A DNA stretch of 64,000 nucleotides from Helcococcus ovis (GCF_004524775.2 NZ_CP119081.1:1364001-1428000); one strand, 5' to 3'; numbered from the stretch's first letter, positions 51,595 through 62,103 are shown. A program made the numbers and translations. Notes: a model not told the origin generated them from the sequence alone.

Positions 51595-51906
51595 CTACTT
51601 GTCTAACTTATTACCAGATTTTGTTGAAACACGAACTTTCTTTCCGTCAACGATTTCTGTTCTTGTTCTAACACCTCTGCCTAATTTTTCATCAAATAAT
51701 AAAACGTTTGATGCGTGAATTGCACCTTCGGTTTCAATAATTCCACCTTGTTGTCCGGCTTGTGTAGGTTTTTTATGTTTAATTTGAACATTAACACCTT
51801 CAACAACAACTCTATTTTTCTTTGGTAATGCTTCTAATACTTTACCAACTTTACCTTTATCTTTACCTTTAATAACTTGTACTTTATCACCAGTCTTAAT
51901 ATGCAT
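51595..51906 (-). CDS. rplX: 50S ribosomal protein L24
   Basis: 103 residues. [20 protein letters not shown] is the KOW motif, followed by [20 protein letters not shown]. An initiator of large-subunit assembly. Confidence 0.98.
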   Translation of the reverse strand: MHIKTGDKVQVIKGKDKGKVGKVLEALPKKNRVVVEGVNVQIKHKKPTQAGQQGGIIETEGAIHASNVLLFDEKLGRGVRTRTEIVDGKKVRVSTKSGNKLDK

Positions 51907-51916
51907 TTTAGCCTCC

Positions 51917-52285
51917 TTATAAAACTTCCGGAGCCAATGATATTATTTTCATAAATCCATTTGCTCTAAGTTCTCTTGTTACAGGTCCAAAAATACGTGT
52001 ACCAGCTGGGTTTTTATCATCTTTCACGATAACTGCAGCGTTGTCATCAAATTTGATGTATGAACCATCTTCTCTATCAATACCACTTACTGTTCTAACG
52101 ATAACTGCTTTAACAACTGCACCTTTTTTTACAACTCCACCTGGAGTAGCACTTTTAACTGAACATACTACTACGTCACCAATGTTAGCGTATTTTCTTT
52201 TTGATCCGCCTAATACTTTTATAACTAGTAGTTCTTTTGCACCTGAATTATCTGCAACTCTCATACGTGTTTCTGCTTGAATCAT
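51917..52285 (-). CDS. rplN: 50S ribosomal protein L14
   Basis: 122 residues. [20 protein letters not shown] and [20 protein letters not shown] with [20 protein letters not shown] are the L14 signature. Starts the spc part of the cluster. Confidence 0.98.
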   Translation of the reverse strand: MIQAETRMRVADNSGAKELLVIKVLGGSKRKYANIGDVVVCSVKSATPGGVVKKGAVVKAVIVRTVSGIDREDGSYIKFDDNAAVIVKDDKNPAGTRIFGPVTRELRANGFMKIISLAPEVL

Positions 52286-52312
52286 TCAAATTCTCCTTTC
52301 CAGAAATAAAAG

Positions 52313-52567
52313 TTATTTAGCTTGTTCTAATACTTCAACAAGTCTAAATCTTTTTGTTTTTGATAAAGGTCTTGTTTCCATTAATAGAACTTTGTCGCCT
52401 ATATTAGCAACATTATTTTCGTCATGTGCTTTTACTTTTTTACTTCTTGTTACAAATTTCTTATAAATTGGATGCTTAACAGACTTTGATACTTCTACTG
52501 AAATAGTCTTATCCATTTTATCAGATACTACTAAACCGATAATGGTTCTTCTATTATTTCTTTCCAT
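52313..52567 (-). CDS. rpsQ: 30S ribosomal protein S17
   Basis: 84 residues: [20 protein letters not shown] then [20 protein letters not shown] and [19 protein letters not shown], a complete OB-fold S17. Confidence 0.98.
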   Translation of the reverse strand: MERNNRRTIIGLVVSDKMDKTISVEVSKSVKHPIYKKFVTRSKKVKAHDENNVANIGDKVLLMETRPLSKTKRFRLVEVLEQAK

Positions 52568-52568
52568 A

Positions 52569-52775
52569 TTAAGCCTCCTTATTTAAGTTTAATTTTCTTT
52601 CTGTTATGATTGTTTTTACTCTTGCTATATCTTGTTTAATTTTTCCGATTGAACTCATACTTTCAATTTGTCCTGTAGCTGCTTGGAATCTTAAGTTAAA
52701 TAACTCTTCTTTTAAGCTAAGTAATTTATTATTAAGTTCTTTATCAGATAATTTTCTTATTTCTGTAGCTTTCAT
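52569..52775 (-). CDS. rpmC: 50S ribosomal protein L29
   Basis: 68 residues: [40 protein letters not shown] and [17 protein letters not shown]. Two-helix hairpin near the peptide exit, where trigger factor and SRP dock. It abuts rplP. Confidence 0.97.
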   Translation of the reverse strand: MKATEIRKLSDKELNNKLLSLKEELFNLRFQAATGQIESMSSIGKIKQDIARVKTIITERKLNLNKEA

Positions 52776-53203
52776 TATTTATTTCCCTCGCTTTCTCCAG
52801 AACTTGCACGAGTAACAAATTTTGTTTTAATAGGTAATTTTGCACTTGCAAGTCTCATAGCTTCTCTAGCTACGTCTTCAGCAACTCCACCCATTTCAAA
52901 CATAATTCTTCCCGGTTTAACAACTGCTACCCAATATTCAGGAGCACCTTTACCGGAACCCATTCTTACTTCTGCAGGTTTTTTTGTAACTGGTTTATCT
53001 GGAAATATCTTAATCCAGATATTACCACCTCTTTTAATATATCTTGTCATAGCTCTTCTGGCTGCTTCAATTTGATTTGAAGTTATCCAGTGTGGTTCTA
53101 ATGCTTGTAAACCATAATCACCATATGCAAGTTGGTTACCTCTTTGAGCGTTACCTTTCATTCTGCCTCTATGAACTCTACGACGCTTTACTCTTTTAGG
53201 CAT
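52775..53203 (-). CDS. rplP: 50S ribosomal protein L16
   Basis: 142 residues from ATG 53203 ([20 protein letters not shown]). [20 protein letters not shown], the [20 protein letters not shown] loop and [20 protein letters not shown] are intact. Helps place A-site tRNA. Confidence 0.97.
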   Translation of the reverse strand: MPKRVKRRRVHRGRMKGNAQRGNQLAYGDYGLQALEPHWITSNQIEAARRAMTRYIKRGGNIWIKIFPDKPVTKKPAEVRMGSGKGAPEYWVAVVKPGRIMFEMGGVAEDVAREAMRLASAKLPIKTKFVTRASSGESEGNK

Positions 53204-53257
53204 TAGCATAATTTATCCTCCTTCTACCAATTAAAAATAATTGGAGCGTAAATTCTC

Positions 53258-53980
53258 TTATCTATTGTTTTTTTCTTTTCTATTTCTATTTTTAGAATTT
53301 CTGTTGTTATTTTTTGAATTTTGTGGTTTAACTTCTTCTACAGCTTTTTGTCCTGGTAAGATTTCACCTTTATAAATCCAAACTTTAACACCTAATTTTC
53401 CGTATGTTGTATCTGCTTCTGCAAATCCATAATCGATATCAGCTCTTAATGTTTGTAGAGGAATATTACCTTCCGAATATCCTTCTGTTCTAGCCATATC
53501 TGCTCCACCTAATCTACCGGAAACTTGAGTTTTAATACCTTTTGCTCCTGATTTCATTGTTGTTTGGATTGCTTGTTTCATAGCTCTTCTGAATGTAATT
53601 CTTCTTTCTAAATCACTTGCAATTTTTTCTGCTTGTAATTGAGCATTAACACCTGTATTTTTTACTTCTTCGACATTAACAATTACTTGTTTTCCTGTCA
53701 TTTTTTCAATAGCAACTTTTAAGTCTTCTACTCCAGCACCACCTTTACCAATAATCATACCAGGTTTAGCTGTGTAAACTGTAACTTTCACTTTATTTAA
53801 TGTTCTTTCAATATCAACTTTAGAAACTCCTGATTGATATTGTTCTTTTTTAATATATTTTCTAATTTTATTATCTTCTGCTAATAATTTTCCGAAATCT
53901 TTTTTATCTGCAAACCATTTGGAATTCCAATCTTTAATAATCCCAACTCTCATACCATGTGGATTAACTTTTTGACCCAT
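53258..53980 (-). CDS. rpsC: 30S ribosomal protein S3
   Basis: 240 residues. [20 protein letters not shown], the KH domain motif [20 protein letters not shown], and [20 protein letters not shown]. The C-terminal 25 residues are an Asn/Lys/Arg-rich tail, longer and more Asn-rich than usual. Confidence 0.98.
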   Translation of the reverse strand: MGQKVNPHGMRVGIIKDWNSKWFADKKDFGKLLAEDNKIRKYIKKEQYQSGVSKVDIERTLNKVKVTVYTAKPGMIIGKGGAGVEDLKVAIEKMTGKQVIVNVEEVKNTGVNAQLQAEKIASDLERRITFRRAMKQAIQTTMKSGAKGIKTQVSGRLGGADMARTEGYSEGNIPLQTLRADIDYGFAEADTTYGKLGVKVWIYKGEILPGQKAVEEVKPQNSKNNNRNSKNRNRKEKNNR

Positions 53981-53989
53981 ACATTCCTC

Positions 53990-54325
53990 CTATTCTTCTT
54001 CTCTTACAACAACACCAATATGTGATGTTCTTTTAAGTATTGGATAAGCTGAACCTTTTGCTTTAGGTCTAATTCTCTTCATGGTTGGACCATCATTTGC
54101 CCAAGCTTTTTCTACAACTAATAAATCTCTGTTTAAATTATGGTTGTTTTCAGCGTTAGCAATAGCTGATACTAATACTTTTTCTAATAATTTAGCACCT
54201 TTTTTTGGTGTAAATCTTAAAATATTTAATGCTTCATCAACATTTTTACCAACTATTTCTCTACAGATAAAATGTACTTTTAATGGTGAAATACGTACGT
54301 ATTTTGCTTCTGATCTTACTTCCAT
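53990..54325 (-). CDS. rplV: 50S ribosomal protein L22
   Basis: 111 residues. AKYVRISPLKVHFICREIVG at the start and the hairpin with VEKAWANDGPTMKRIRPKAK and GSAYPILKRTSHIGVVV that lines the exit tunnel; macrolide-resistance changes in other species map there. Confidence 0.98.
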   Translation of the reverse strand: MEVRSEAKYVRISPLKVHFICREIVGKNVDEALNILRFTPKKGAKLLEKVLVSAIANAENNHNLNRDLLVVEKAWANDGPTMKRIRPKAKGSAYPILKRTSHIGVVVREEE

Positions 54326-54334
54326 TCTATCCCC

Positions 54335-54619
54335 CTATTTCTTAACTTTACTTGTTTTGTCATTTTTTTCATGTCCTCTATATGTTCTCGTTGGTACGAA
54401 TTCACCTAATTTGTGTCCTACCATGTCTTCTGTTACATATACTGGAACATGTTTTCTTCCATCATGTATAGCTATTGTATGGCCAACAAATTCTGGAAAT
54501 ATTGTTGATCTTCTTGACCATGTCTTAATAACTTTTTTATCATTTGCTTCATTTAAAGCTTCCACTTTTTTCATTAAGTGGTCATCACAAAATGGTCCCT
54601 TTTTTAGAGATCTACCCAT
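54335..54619 (-). CDS. rpsS: 30S ribosomal protein S19
   Basis: 94 residues: [40 protein letters not shown] and [20 protein letters not shown]. Binds with S13 in the head of the small subunit. Confidence 0.98.
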   Translation of the reverse strand: MGRSLKKGPFCDDHLMKKVEALNEANDKKVIKTWSRRSTIFPEFVGHTIAIHDGRKHVPVYVTEDMVGHKLGEFVPTRTYRGHEKNDKTSKVKK

Positions 54620-54635
54620 TCTTTACCTCCTGGAT

Positions 54636-55469
54636 CTATTTACCTTTTCTTCTTCTTATGATATCTTTATTAGATTGCTTCTTTAAGTCTCTTGTCTTAA
54701 CTCCACGAGATTTCTTACCCCATGGTGTCATTGGTTGTGGTCTACCTACAGGTGTTCTACCTTCACCACCACCGTGTGGGTGATCTACAGGGTTCATTGC
54801 TGAACCTCTTACGTGAGGTCTCTTGCCCATATATCTTGATTTACCGGCTTTACCTAAAACTACCAATTCATGTTCTAAGTTACCAACTTGACCAATTGTT
54901 GCTTTACATCTAATATCAACTCTTCTAATTTCCCCGGAAGGTAATCTTACGATACCATATTTTCCTTCTTTACCAGCTAATTGAGCTTCTGCTCCAGCTG
55001 TTCTAGCCATTTGTCCACCTTTACCTGGTTTTAATTCGATATTGTGGATTGTTGTACCAACTGGTATATCTTTTAATTGTTTTGCATTACCGATAATAAT
55101 ATCAGCATTTTCACCAGCTTCAACTGTTGCTCCTACTTTTAATCCTTTTGGAGCTAAGATATATCTTTTCTCACCATCAACATAGTGGATTAAAGCTATA
55201 TTTGCTGTTCTATTTGGATCATATTCTATAGAAGCTACTTTTCCTGGTATATTTTCTTTATCTCTCTTAAAGTCTATAATTCTATATTTTCTTTTATTTC
55301 CACCACCTCTAAATCTTGAAGTAGTTCTACCTAAGTTATTTCTACCACCTGATTTTTTCAATGGAGCTGTCAATGATTTTTCCGGTGCTTTCTTTGTAAT
55401 TTCATCATAAGATAAAACTGACATTGAACGAAGCCCAGCAGAAGTTGGTTTATATTTTTTTATAGCCAT
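54636..55469 (-). CDS. rplB: 50S ribosomal protein L2
   Basis: 277 residues. [20 protein letters not shown], the central [20 protein letters not shown], and the [20 protein letters not shown] signature with the His essential near the peptidyl transferase centre. Confidence 0.98.
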   Translation of the reverse strand: MAIKKYKPTSAGLRSMSVLSYDEITKKAPEKSLTAPLKKSGGRNNLGRTTSRFRGGGNKRKYRIIDFKRDKENIPGKVASIEYDPNRTANIALIHYVDGEKRYILAPKGLKVGATVEAGENADIIIGNAKQLKDIPVGTTIHNIELKPGKGGQMARTAGAEAQLAGKEGKYGIVRLPSGEIRRVDIRCKATIGQVGNLEHELVVLGKAGKSRYMGKRPHVRGSAMNPVDHPHGGGEGRTPVGRPQPMTPWGKKSRGVKTRDLKKQSNKDIIRRRKGK

Positions 55470-55483
55470 TTCATCCCCCTATC

Positions 55484-55777
55484 TTACATATTTTCGAAAA
55501 ATTCAATTGTTTTTGAATCTTCTTTTAATGTAACTATTGCTTTTTTCCAGTCAGATTTTTTACCTACTTTATTACCATATCTTGTAGTTTTTCCTAACAT
55601 ATTAATTGTGTTAACTTTTTCTACTTTAACACCATCAAAAATCTTTTCAATTGCTTCTTTAATTTCTGACTTATTTGCTTTTTTACTTACTTTAAATACA
55701 TATTTTTTTTGTTCCATTAACTCCATTGATCTTTCACTTACTATCGGAGTTAATATAATATCAAAAGGTGATTTCAT
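55484..55777 (-). CDS. rplW: 50S ribosomal protein L23
   Basis: 97 residues: [40 protein letters not shown] and [20 protein letters not shown]. Located at the exit tunnel. Starts in the last base of the rplD stop. Confidence 0.98.
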   Translation of the reverse strand: MKSPFDIILTPIVSERSMELMEQKKYVFKVSKKANKSEIKEAIEKIFDGVKVEKVNTINMLGKTTRYGNKVGKKSDWKKAIVTLKEDSKTIEFFENM

Positions 55778-56400
55778 TATGCGAATACCTCCTCTGCTTT
55801 TTTAACAGCAGCTTCTGTAATGATTAATGAATTATGTCTAATTAAATCATATACATTCATGTTGTTTACCACTACAACTTCAACACCAGGAACGTTTCTG
55901 AATGATTTATATACATTTTCATTAGCTTCAGCAACAACAACATATGCTGTTTTGTCTGCTTTAATTGCTTCTAATATTGTTTTAGCATTTTTTGTGCTAA
56001 TTTCATTTAAGTTTAATTCGTTTAATACTATAATTTCATCTTCAACTACTTTTGAAGTTAATAAAGATTTTAATGCTAATCTTCTAACCTTCTTTGGTAC
56101 TGCATATGAGTAATCTCTTGGTTTTGGTGCAAATACAATACCACCACCTCTCCATTGAGGAGATCTTATAGAACCTTGTCTTGCTCTACCTGTACCTTTT
56201 TGTCTCCAAGGTTTTTTACCACCACCACTTACTTCTGCACGAGTTTTAGCTGATTGTGTACCTTGTCTTTTGTTTGCTAATTGATTTTTTACTACTTCAT
56301 AAACAACGTGTTCATTAATTTCAACACCAAATAAAGATTCTGGTAATTCAATGCTTCCAACGTTATTTCCTTTAATATCTAATACATTAACATTAGCCAT
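55777..56400 (-). CDS. rplD: 50S ribosomal protein L4
   Basis: 207 residues. [20 protein letters not shown]-like start ([20 protein letters not shown]), the tunnel loop [40 protein letters not shown], and the C-terminal fold. In many bacteria L4 regulates the S10 operon through its leader. Confidence 0.98.
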   Translation of the reverse strand: MANVNVLDIKGNNVGSIELPESLFGVEINEHVVYEVVKNQLANKRQGTQSAKTRAEVSGGGKKPWRQKGTGRARQGSIRSPQWRGGGIVFAPKPRDYSYAVPKKVRRLALKSLLTSKVVEDEIIVLNELNLNEISTKNAKTILEAIKADKTAYVVVAEANENVYKSFRNVPGVEVVVVNNMNVYDLIRHNSLIITEAAVKKAEEVFA

Positions 56401-56414
56401 ATACTATCTCCTTC

Positions 56415-57047
56415 CTATTTTGATGCTTTTCTAGCTTCTTGAACAGTTACTAGTCCACCCTTAGGTCCTGGGATAGCACCTTTAATAAGTAGTAGATTTC
56501 TTTCAAGATCTACTTTAACTATTTCTAGATTTTGTACTGTAACTCTATCGTGACCCATTTTACCCGAGCCTTTTCTACCCTTAAACACTCTAGCCGGATC
56601 AGAACCTGCTGATCTTGCTCCTGCAACTCTATGTGATTTTGAACCATGAGCTTCAGGACCTCTACTGTAGTTATGTCTCTTGATTGAACCTTGTGTTCCT
56701 TTACCTTTTGAGGTACCGATTACATCTACGATTTCTTTATCATTGAAAACATCTACTTTAATCTCTTGTCCTAGAGTATAATCATCAGTATTATCTACTA
56801 AGAATTCTCTTAAGTATCTCTTTAATTCAACATTAGCTTTTGCAAAATGTCCTCTCATTGGTTGGTTTGAATGTTTTTCTTTTCTTTCTTTGAAACCAAC
56901 TTGAATTGCCTTGTAGCCGTCATTTTCTTCTGTTTTAATTTGAGTAACAACTACAGGACCAGCTTCTACAACTGTAACTGGTGTAACACTACCATTTTCA
57001 TCGAAAATTTGTGTCATACCAAGTTTTCTTCCTAATAAACCTTTCAT
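56415..57047 (-). CDS. rplC: 50S ribosomal protein L3
   Basis: 210 residues. [20 protein letters not shown], the central extension [20 protein letters not shown] and [20 protein letters not shown]. Early assembly protein of the large subunit. Confidence 0.98.
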   Translation of the reverse strand: MKGLLGRKLGMTQIFDENGSVTPVTVVEAGPVVVTQIKTEENDGYKAIQVGFKERKEKHSNQPMRGHFAKANVELKRYLREFLVDNTDDYTLGQEIKVDVFNDKEIVDVIGTSKGKGTQGSIKRHNYSRGPEAHGSKSHRVAGARSAGSDPARVFKGRKGSGKMGHDRVTVQNLEIVKVDLERNLLLIKGAIPGPKGGLVTVQEARKASK

Positions 57048-57099
57048 TTTTTCCCCTTTCTTACAGTGGATTATGCATTTTGCACAATCATACTAAGTT

Positions 57100-57408
57100 T
57101 TATAGCTTAATTTCTATATCTACACCAGCTGGTAGATTTAATTTTTTAAGAGCGTCTAATGTTTTACCATTTGGGTTAACAATATCGATTAATCTCTTAT
57201 GTGTTCTTTGTTCAAATTGTTCTCTTGAATCTTTGTACTTATGAGTAGCTCTGATTATTGTTACCTTTTCAATTTCTGTAGGTAGTGGAATAGGACCTGA
57301 TACGTCTGCACCACTTCTCTTACATGCATCTACGATCTTAGCTGCTGATGAATCAATAACATCATGATCGTAAGCTCTTAATCTAATTCTTATTTTTTGT
57401 TTAGCCAT
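57100..57408 (-). CDS. rpsJ: 30S ribosomal protein S10
   Basis: 102 residues from ATG 57408 ([20 protein letters not shown]), with GGAGG upstream; a frame open further upstream is leader. It has the [20 protein letters not shown] and [20 protein letters not shown] signatures. First gene of the cluster; also NusE in transcription antitermination. Confidence 0.98.
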   Translation of the reverse strand: MAKQKIRIRLRAYDHDVIDSSAAKIVDACKRSGADVSGPIPLPTEIEKVTIIRATHKYKDSREQFEQRTHKRLIDIVNPNGKTLDALKKLNLPAGVDIEIKL

Positions 57409-57436
57409 TTTTCCTCCTATATTCTTGATAGCCATA

Positions 57437-57580
57437 CTCTCTTCCGGGTGTACTAACCGTTTTAATTAAAAAAAGCGAAGCTATCTCGCTCAAATTTTTA
57501 TTTGAACTAACTCAGTGTGAATTCCCTTAAACCGCTTAGAAGCAGCGTTTCAAGCAACCTCTCACTTCCTTGCTAAAATT
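57437..57580 (-). promoter_or_regulatory. S10 operon leader with possible attenuator
   Basis: The leader has paired segments around ACGCTGCTTC / AAGCGGT and, nearer the gene, AGCGA/TCGCT (57474-57490) followed by seven T on the minus strand, which is terminator-like. It fits an autoregulated ribosomal leader; which protein binds it is not shown. Confidence 0.5.
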
Positions 57581-57591
57581 AGTACCTAAAT

Positions 57592-57620
57592 ATAATACTA
57601 AAAATGATGTTATTTTTCAA
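57592..57620 (-). promoter_or_regulatory. S10 operon promoter
   Basis: TTGAAA, 17-bp spacer, TATTAT, about 185 bp before rpsJ. It should drive more than 25 genes down to rplQ. Confidence 0.65.
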
Positions 57621-57813
57621 GTTATATATTAAAATAATATTATTTTAATATAAAATATTAAAATTTTTTAACATATTATGTAACATCGATTTTTCAATTT
57701 ATTTGATAATACCTTTCTTTAATATTATATATACCTAAATACAAATTCTGATATAATCATTTTCTAAATCCTTATTGTACATATAAAAAACTGAAATTAT
57801 ATTAAAATTGAAA

Positions 57814-57853
57814 GCCGTTGCAAAATAACCAAAAATAATTATTTTGCAACAGC
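57814..57853. terminator. Symporter gene terminator (TTGCAAAATAA palindrome)
   Basis: GCTGTTGCAAAATAA pairs with TTATTTTGCAACGGC, followed by TTTCAATTTT on the minus strand. The stem sequence recurs at 59403-59448 and 59496-59515. Confidence 0.75.
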
Positions 57854-57855
57854 TA

Positions 57856-59088
57856 CTAATTTTTATGATTTATTTTATTTTCAGTATTGGCAACTATAAC
57901 CGAGCAAGTAATATCCCCTGTTACATTTACTACAGTTCTCATCATATCAAGAGGTCTATCGATACCAGCAACTAAAGCAATGCCTTCAACAGGTAACCCT
58001 ACACTTTGTAAAACCATCGCCAGCATTATCATTCCTGCCCCGGGAACTCCTGCTGTACCTATAGAAGCTAATGTTGCAGATAATATTATTACTAATTGTT
58101 GACCAACTGTTAAATCCACCCCAAAAACTTTAGCTATAAATATTGCACATACTCCTTGATAAATAGCTGTCCCATCCATATTTATAGTTGAGCCTAAAGG
58201 TAATACAAACGATGTTACAGTTTTTGATACCCCTAATTTTTCAGCTACATTCATCGAAACAGGTAATGTTCCAGAACTCGATGATGTTGAAAAAGCTGTT
58301 AGCATCGCAGGGATTACAGTTTTAAAAAATCTTAATGGATTTATTTTTCCTATTAGCTTAACGGATAATCCATAAACTAAAATTATATGTGCTATTGATA
58401 CAAAATAAGCTACCAATATCAATTTCAATAGCGAACCTATAACAACTGCTCCATTTGTAGCTATAGCAGGTACGATTAAAGCAAATACTCCTATAGGTGC
58501 AAGTTTCATAATCCACGAAATTATCTTATACATAGCATTTGCAATAGTTTCAAATATACCAAATACTTCTCTTCCCTTTTCTCCCGATTCCAACAATGCA
58601 ATGCCTAAAATAATAGCAAAAGTTATAATTTGTAACATGTTCCCGTCCACCAATGACTTAATCGGATTTGACGGAATAATATTTATAATAGTCTCAGCAA
58701 TTGTTGGGGCTTTCTTCATTATAACATCAGATTTATTTATAATATTTGTATTCATAGAAAATCCGGAGGATACATTTAATAAATTAGATAAAACCAATCC
58801 CAACATCACAGCAATACTGGTTGTAAACATGAAAAATATAATAGTTTTAATTCCAAACCTTCCCAACTGTTTAATATTATTAAGCGATCCGACCCCTACT
58901 AATAAAGAACAAAAAACTAATGGTATAACGACCATTTTAATTAGAGCTAAAAATCCATCACCAAATGGCTTAATATATGTAACAGCTATTTGAGAATTCC
59001 CTGTCATAGCAATTCCAAATAAGACCCCTAAAATTAGTGCAATAAAAATTTTAAATGGTAGACTAAGTTTACTTTTGTATTTAGTCAT
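57856..59088 (-). CDS. Sodium/proton-dicarboxylate or glutamate symporter (DAACS family)
   Basis: 410 residues from ATG 59088 (SD GGGAGG). Eight helices and two re-entrant loops are expected. Signature pieces are STSSSSGTLPVSMNVAEKLG (Ser-rich HP1 tip), LPLGSTINMDGTAIYQGVCA (N-M-D-G-T motif) and ASIGTAGVPGAGMIMLAMVL (HP2), with a final DRPLDMMRTVVNVTGD that holds the substrate-binding Asp and Arg. The substrate (glutamate, aspartate or C4 acids) cannot be fixed from sequence. Single-gene unit. Confidence 0.92.
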   Translation of the reverse strand: MTKYKSKLSLPFKIFIALILGVLFGIAMTGNSQIAVTYIKPFGDGFLALIKMVVIPLVFCSLLVGVGSLNNIKQLGRFGIKTIIFFMFTTSIAVMLGLVLSNLLNVSSGFSMNTNIINKSDVIMKKAPTIAETIINIIPSNPIKSLVDGNMLQIITFAIILGIALLESGEKGREVFGIFETIANAMYKIISWIMKLAPIGVFALIVPAIATNGAVVIGSLLKLILVAYFVSIAHIILVYGLSVKLIGKINPLRFFKTVIPAMLTAFSTSSSSGTLPVSMNVAEKLGVSKTVTSFVLPLGSTINMDGTAIYQGVCAIFIAKVFGVDLTVGQQLVIILSATLASIGTAGVPGAGMIMLAMVLQSVGLPVEGIALVAGIDRPLDMMRTVVNVTGDITCSVIVANTENKINHKN

Positions 59089-59163
59089 AAGCACCTCCCT
59101 TAATGATAAAATTTAAAATATTCTATCACTTTTTTAAATAAATGTAAAACATTTTAAAAAACA

Positions 59164-59192
59164 TTGACAAATTTTAAAAATTATAATATATT
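59164..59192 (+). promoter_or_regulatory. tRNA promoter
   Basis: TTGACA, 17-bp spacer, TATATT, 27 bp before tRNA-His. Confidence 0.8.
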
Positions 59193-59218
59193 ATATAGGT
59201 ATTCAATAAATTTATGTG

Positions 59219-59293
59219 GTGAGTATGGCCAAGTGGCAAGGCACAGGGTTGTGGCTCCTGGTATCGTGGGTTCGAATCCCATTACTCACCCCA
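59219..59293 (+). tRNA. tRNA-His (GTG)
   Basis: Acceptor GTGAGTA pairs with TACTCAC. A G at 59218 gives the -1 G typical of tRNA-His opposite the discriminator C. Anticodon loop TTGTGGC with anticodon GTG; T loop GTTCGAATC; CCA is encoded. Confidence 0.97.
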
Positions 59294-59294
59294 T

Positions 59295-59379
59295 GCGGGT
59301 GTGGCGGAATTGGCAGACGCGCTAGACTTAGGATCTAGTATCTTCGGATGTGGGGGTTCGACTCCTCTCACCCGCACCA
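59295..59379 (+). tRNA. tRNA-Leu (TAG)
   Basis: Acceptor GCGGGTG pairs with CACCCGC. Anticodon stem CTAGA/TCTAG with loop CTTAGGA, anticodon TAG. Long variable arm (TATCTTCGGATG), as in class II tRNAs; CCA is encoded. One base separates it from tRNA-His. Confidence 0.97.
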
Positions 59380-59402
59380 TACAATTATATGTTTATAAAA
59401 AA

Positions 59403-59448
59403 GGGTGCTATTACAAAATAACTTTTTTAGTTATTTTGCAATAGCCCC
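59403..59448. terminator. Bidirectional terminator between the tRNAs and metQ
   Basis: GGGTGCTATTACAAAATAAC pairs with GTTATTTTGCAATAGCCCC around TTTTTTA, with T-runs after the stem on both strands. It ends the tRNA transcript and the met operon. Confidence 0.85.
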
Positions 59449-59495
59449 TTTTAGTTGATTAATCATGATAAGAGAGATTTTACTAAAAAATAATT

Positions 59496-59525
59496 AAAAA
59501 AATTATTTTGTAACAACCCTTTTTA
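59496..59525. repeat. Further copy of the CAAAATAA palindrome half
   Basis: TTATTTTGTAACAACCCTTTTT is the reverse complement of an AAAAAGGGTTGTTACAAAATAA unit, matching the arms at 59399-59421 and 59429-59452 with few changes. Together 59399-59525 looks like a small element with inverted ends. Confidence 0.5.
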
Positions 59526-59574
59526 AGATTTTTATTAAATTTTAAATATTAAAAAATATTATATATCTTAATAA

Positions 59575-60378
59575 TTAAAACGCTGGCACAACTGCACCTT
59601 TGAAGCTCTTTTCGATATATTCCTTAACTTCTTTTGATTGAAATGCTTTTATTACTTTCTTAATTACTTCTTTATCTTTATTAGATTTTTTTACTGCAAT
59701 CACATTTGAATATTTACTTTCAGACCCTTCAATAATTAATCCATCCTTTAATGGATTTAATCCGGCTTGTATTGCATAGTTTGAGTTAATTACAGCACCA
59801 TCCTTTTCTTTATACGCCTTAGGTATTAAAGCTGCATCAATTGGTGTGAATTTAATATTTTTTTTGTTTTCTAATATATCTTGTTCTGTAACTAGATTTT
59901 TCAAACCTTCTTTAAGCTTTATTAATCCATTTTTTTCAAGTAAGAACAACGCTCTTGAACCATTTGAAGCATCTGCCGGAATTAATATTTCAGCTCCATC
60001 CTTAAAGTCATTTATATTTTTAACCGATTTTGAATATAAAGCAATTGGTTCTACATGAACTGAAGCAACACTTACTAATTTTGTATTTTTTTCTTTATTA
60101 AAAGTTTCTAAATATGGTAAATGTTGGAAAAAGTTAGCATCTAGTGAGCCATCATTTAATGCTAAGTTTGGTTGAATATAATCATCAAAAACTTTAATTT
60201 CTAATTCAATGCCTTCTTCTTTTAATAGTTTTTGTGCAACTTTTGTAATTTCTTCATGAGGAACCGGACTTACACCAATTTTAACTTTTTTCGTTTTATC
60301 CAAATCATTTACTTTTGTTCCACATCCTACTAATAAAATAACAAAAACCAATAATAAACTTAATAATTTTTTCTTCAT
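59575..60378 (-). CDS. metQ: Methionine ABC transporter substrate-binding lipoprotein
   Basis: 267 residues. Lipoprotein signal with LVFVILLVGCGTKV (Cys 20). KVKIGVSPVPHEEITKVAQK, then FDDYIQPNLALNDGSLDANF, FQHLPYLETFNKEKNTKLVS and VHVEPIALYSKSVKNINDFK are NlpA/MetQ family features. It should bind methionine outside the membrane and deliver it to MetNI. Last gene of a three-gene operon behind a Met T-box. Confidence 0.95.
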   Translation of the reverse strand: MKKKLLSLLLVFVILLVGCGTKVNDLDKTKKVKIGVSPVPHEEITKVAQKLLKEEGIELEIKVFDDYIQPNLALNDGSLDANFFQHLPYLETFNKEKNTKLVSVASVHVEPIALYSKSVKNINDFKDGAEILIPADASNGSRALFLLEKNGLIKLKEGLKNLVTEQDILENKKNIKFTPIDAALIPKAYKEKDGAVINSNYAIQAGLNPLKDGLIIEGSESKYSNVIAVKKSNKDKEVIKKVIKAFQSKEVKEYIEKSFKGAVVPAF

Positions 60379-60387
60379 AATTTCCTC

Positions 60388-61029
60388 CTATATTTTGTTT
60401 AATTTTTTTGATAATTTAGTTCCACCATACTGAATTAATTGAACTAAAATAATTATTGTTACAACTGCTGAAAATAAATAGTCAGCCTTAAAATTATATA
60501 AACCAAATCTAATCGCCATATTACCTAGCCCACCTCCACCAAGAGAGCCTGCCATTGCAGAATATCCAATTAAATTAATAATTGTAATTGTAATGTCATT
60601 TACAATATTTGGTAAAGATTCCGGAATCAATACCTTAAATATAATTTCCGATATTTTACTTCCCATTGATTCTGCCGCTTCGATTATTCCTTTCTCAACT
60701 TTTAAGAATGAAGCTTCCAAAAGTCTAGCAATAAATGGAAATGAAGCGAATGTCAGCGGCACTAACGATCCCGTTGTTCCGATACTTTCACCAAATATTA
60801 ATGAACTTAAAGGCATCAATACTATCATTAGTATTACAAAAGGTACAGAACGCAATACATTAATTAATATATCTAAAAACCTAAATAATGCGAAATTCGG
60901 TTTTAAGCCATCTCGTCTTGATATAAATAATAATATGGCTAGTGGAGAGCCTATTAAAAATGCTAAAAATATTGATATTGAAACCATAAATGTCGTTTCT
61001 AAAATAGAATTAAATAAAATCTTAATCAT
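60388..61029 (-). CDS. metI: Methionine ABC transporter permease
   Basis: 213 residues, five membrane helices. SMGSKISEIIFKVLIPESLP carries the EAA loop that contacts the ATPase; DITITIINLIGYSAMAGSLG with GGGGLGNMAIRFG is the MetI end. Start overlaps the metN stop. Confidence 0.95.
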   Translation of the reverse strand: MIKILFNSILETTFMVSISIFLAFLIGSPLAILLFISRRDGLKPNFALFRFLDILINVLRSVPFVILMIVLMPLSSLIFGESIGTTGSLVPLTFASFPFIARLLEASFLKVEKGIIEAAESMGSKISEIIFKVLIPESLPNIVNDITITIINLIGYSAMAGSLGGGGLGNMAIRFGLYNFKADYLFSAVVTIIILVQLIQYGGTKLSKKLNKI

Positions 61030-62035
61030 CTTTCTCCTCCACTATAACACCCAAACTTTGAAATATTTCTATAGCATTTTTTACACTACTATCTGAACCT
61101 ATTAATTCTACCTCCAAAAAACCAACTGCTTTTTCACTTAATCTGTTAATTTTACCTGAAAGGATATTTACATCTATATTTGTTTTTTTTATCACTTCAC
61201 TAACTATTGCTTTTTTTGAGATAGTGTGATTGAAATTCAATACAACATATTTTGAATAAAAATTATTATCTTCATATTCTATATCGTTTTTAGATTCTTC
61301 AGCATTTCCTCTTATAAAACTTTTAGTAATTGCATGTTTAGGATTAATAAATAATGCTTCTGTAGTATTTTCTTCAATAATTTTTCCATTTTCCATAACT
61401 GCAATCCTGTCACATATATCTCTGCAAACTTCCATTTGATGAGTAATTAAAATAATTGTCAAATTGAATTTTTTAACAGCTTTCTTTAATAAATCAAGTA
61501 TTACTTTTGTGTTTGCAGGATCTAACGCTGAAGTAGATTCATCAGAAAGTAATATTTTTGGATTTACCGCCAAAGCTCTAGCAATGGCAACCCTTTGCTT
61601 TTGTCCACCTGATAATTTTGATGGATATTCATCCTTTTTTGAATTCAAATCTACAAAATTTAATAATTCTTCCACTCTACTTTTTATATCCTTCTTACTA
61701 AATCCTGCTATTTCCAAAGGATATGAAATATTTTTATATACTGTTTTTTGATTAAAAAGATTAAATGTTTGAAATATCATAGACATATCTTTTCTTTTTT
61801 CATTCAATTCTTTTTTTGATAATTTTACTATATCATCACCCTGTATTTTAATACTTCCGCTATCAGGTTTTTGTAATCCATTGATACATCTAATAAGTGT
61901 TGATTTACCGGCACCACTTAATCCTATTATCCCAAAAATTTCACCTTTTGATACTTTCAAACTTACATCATCACAAGCCTTAAAAACACTATTTCCATTT
62001 TCAAATGTAACATTTAAATTTTCTATTTTAATCAT
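61022..62035 (-). CDS. metN: Methionine ABC transporter ATPase with NIL domain
   Basis: 337 residues from ATG 62035 (MIKIENLNVTFENGNSVFKA). Walker A GLSGAGKST, signature [12 protein letters not shown], Walker B ILLSDESTSALDP, switch ITHQMEVCRDICDR. Residues about 265-335 form the NIL domain (VVLNFNHTISKKAIVSEVIK, VEVEL-type strands) that shuts transport when methionine is abundant. First gene after the T-box. Confidence 0.95.
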   Translation of the reverse strand: MIKIENLNVTFENGNSVFKACDDVSLKVSKGEIFGIIGLSGAGKSTLIRCINGLQKPDSGSIKIQGDDIVKLSKKELNEKRKDMSMIFQTFNLFNQKTVYKNISYPLEIAGFSKKDIKSRVEELLNFVDLNSKKDEYPSKLSGGQKQRVAIARALAVNPKILLSDESTSALDPANTKVILDLLKKAVKKFNLTIILITHQMEVCRDICDRIAVMENGKIIEENTTEALFINPKHAITKSFIRGNAEESKNDIEYEDNNFYSKYVVLNFNHTISKKAIVSEVIKKTNIDVNILSGKINRLSEKAVGFLEVELIGSDSSVKNAIEIFQSLGVIVEEKDD

Positions 62036-62103
62036 ATCTTTCTCCATTTCATTTATAAGCTAAAGAAATTATAAATACTTTGGAAATCTTAAAGTTCAAA
62101 AAT

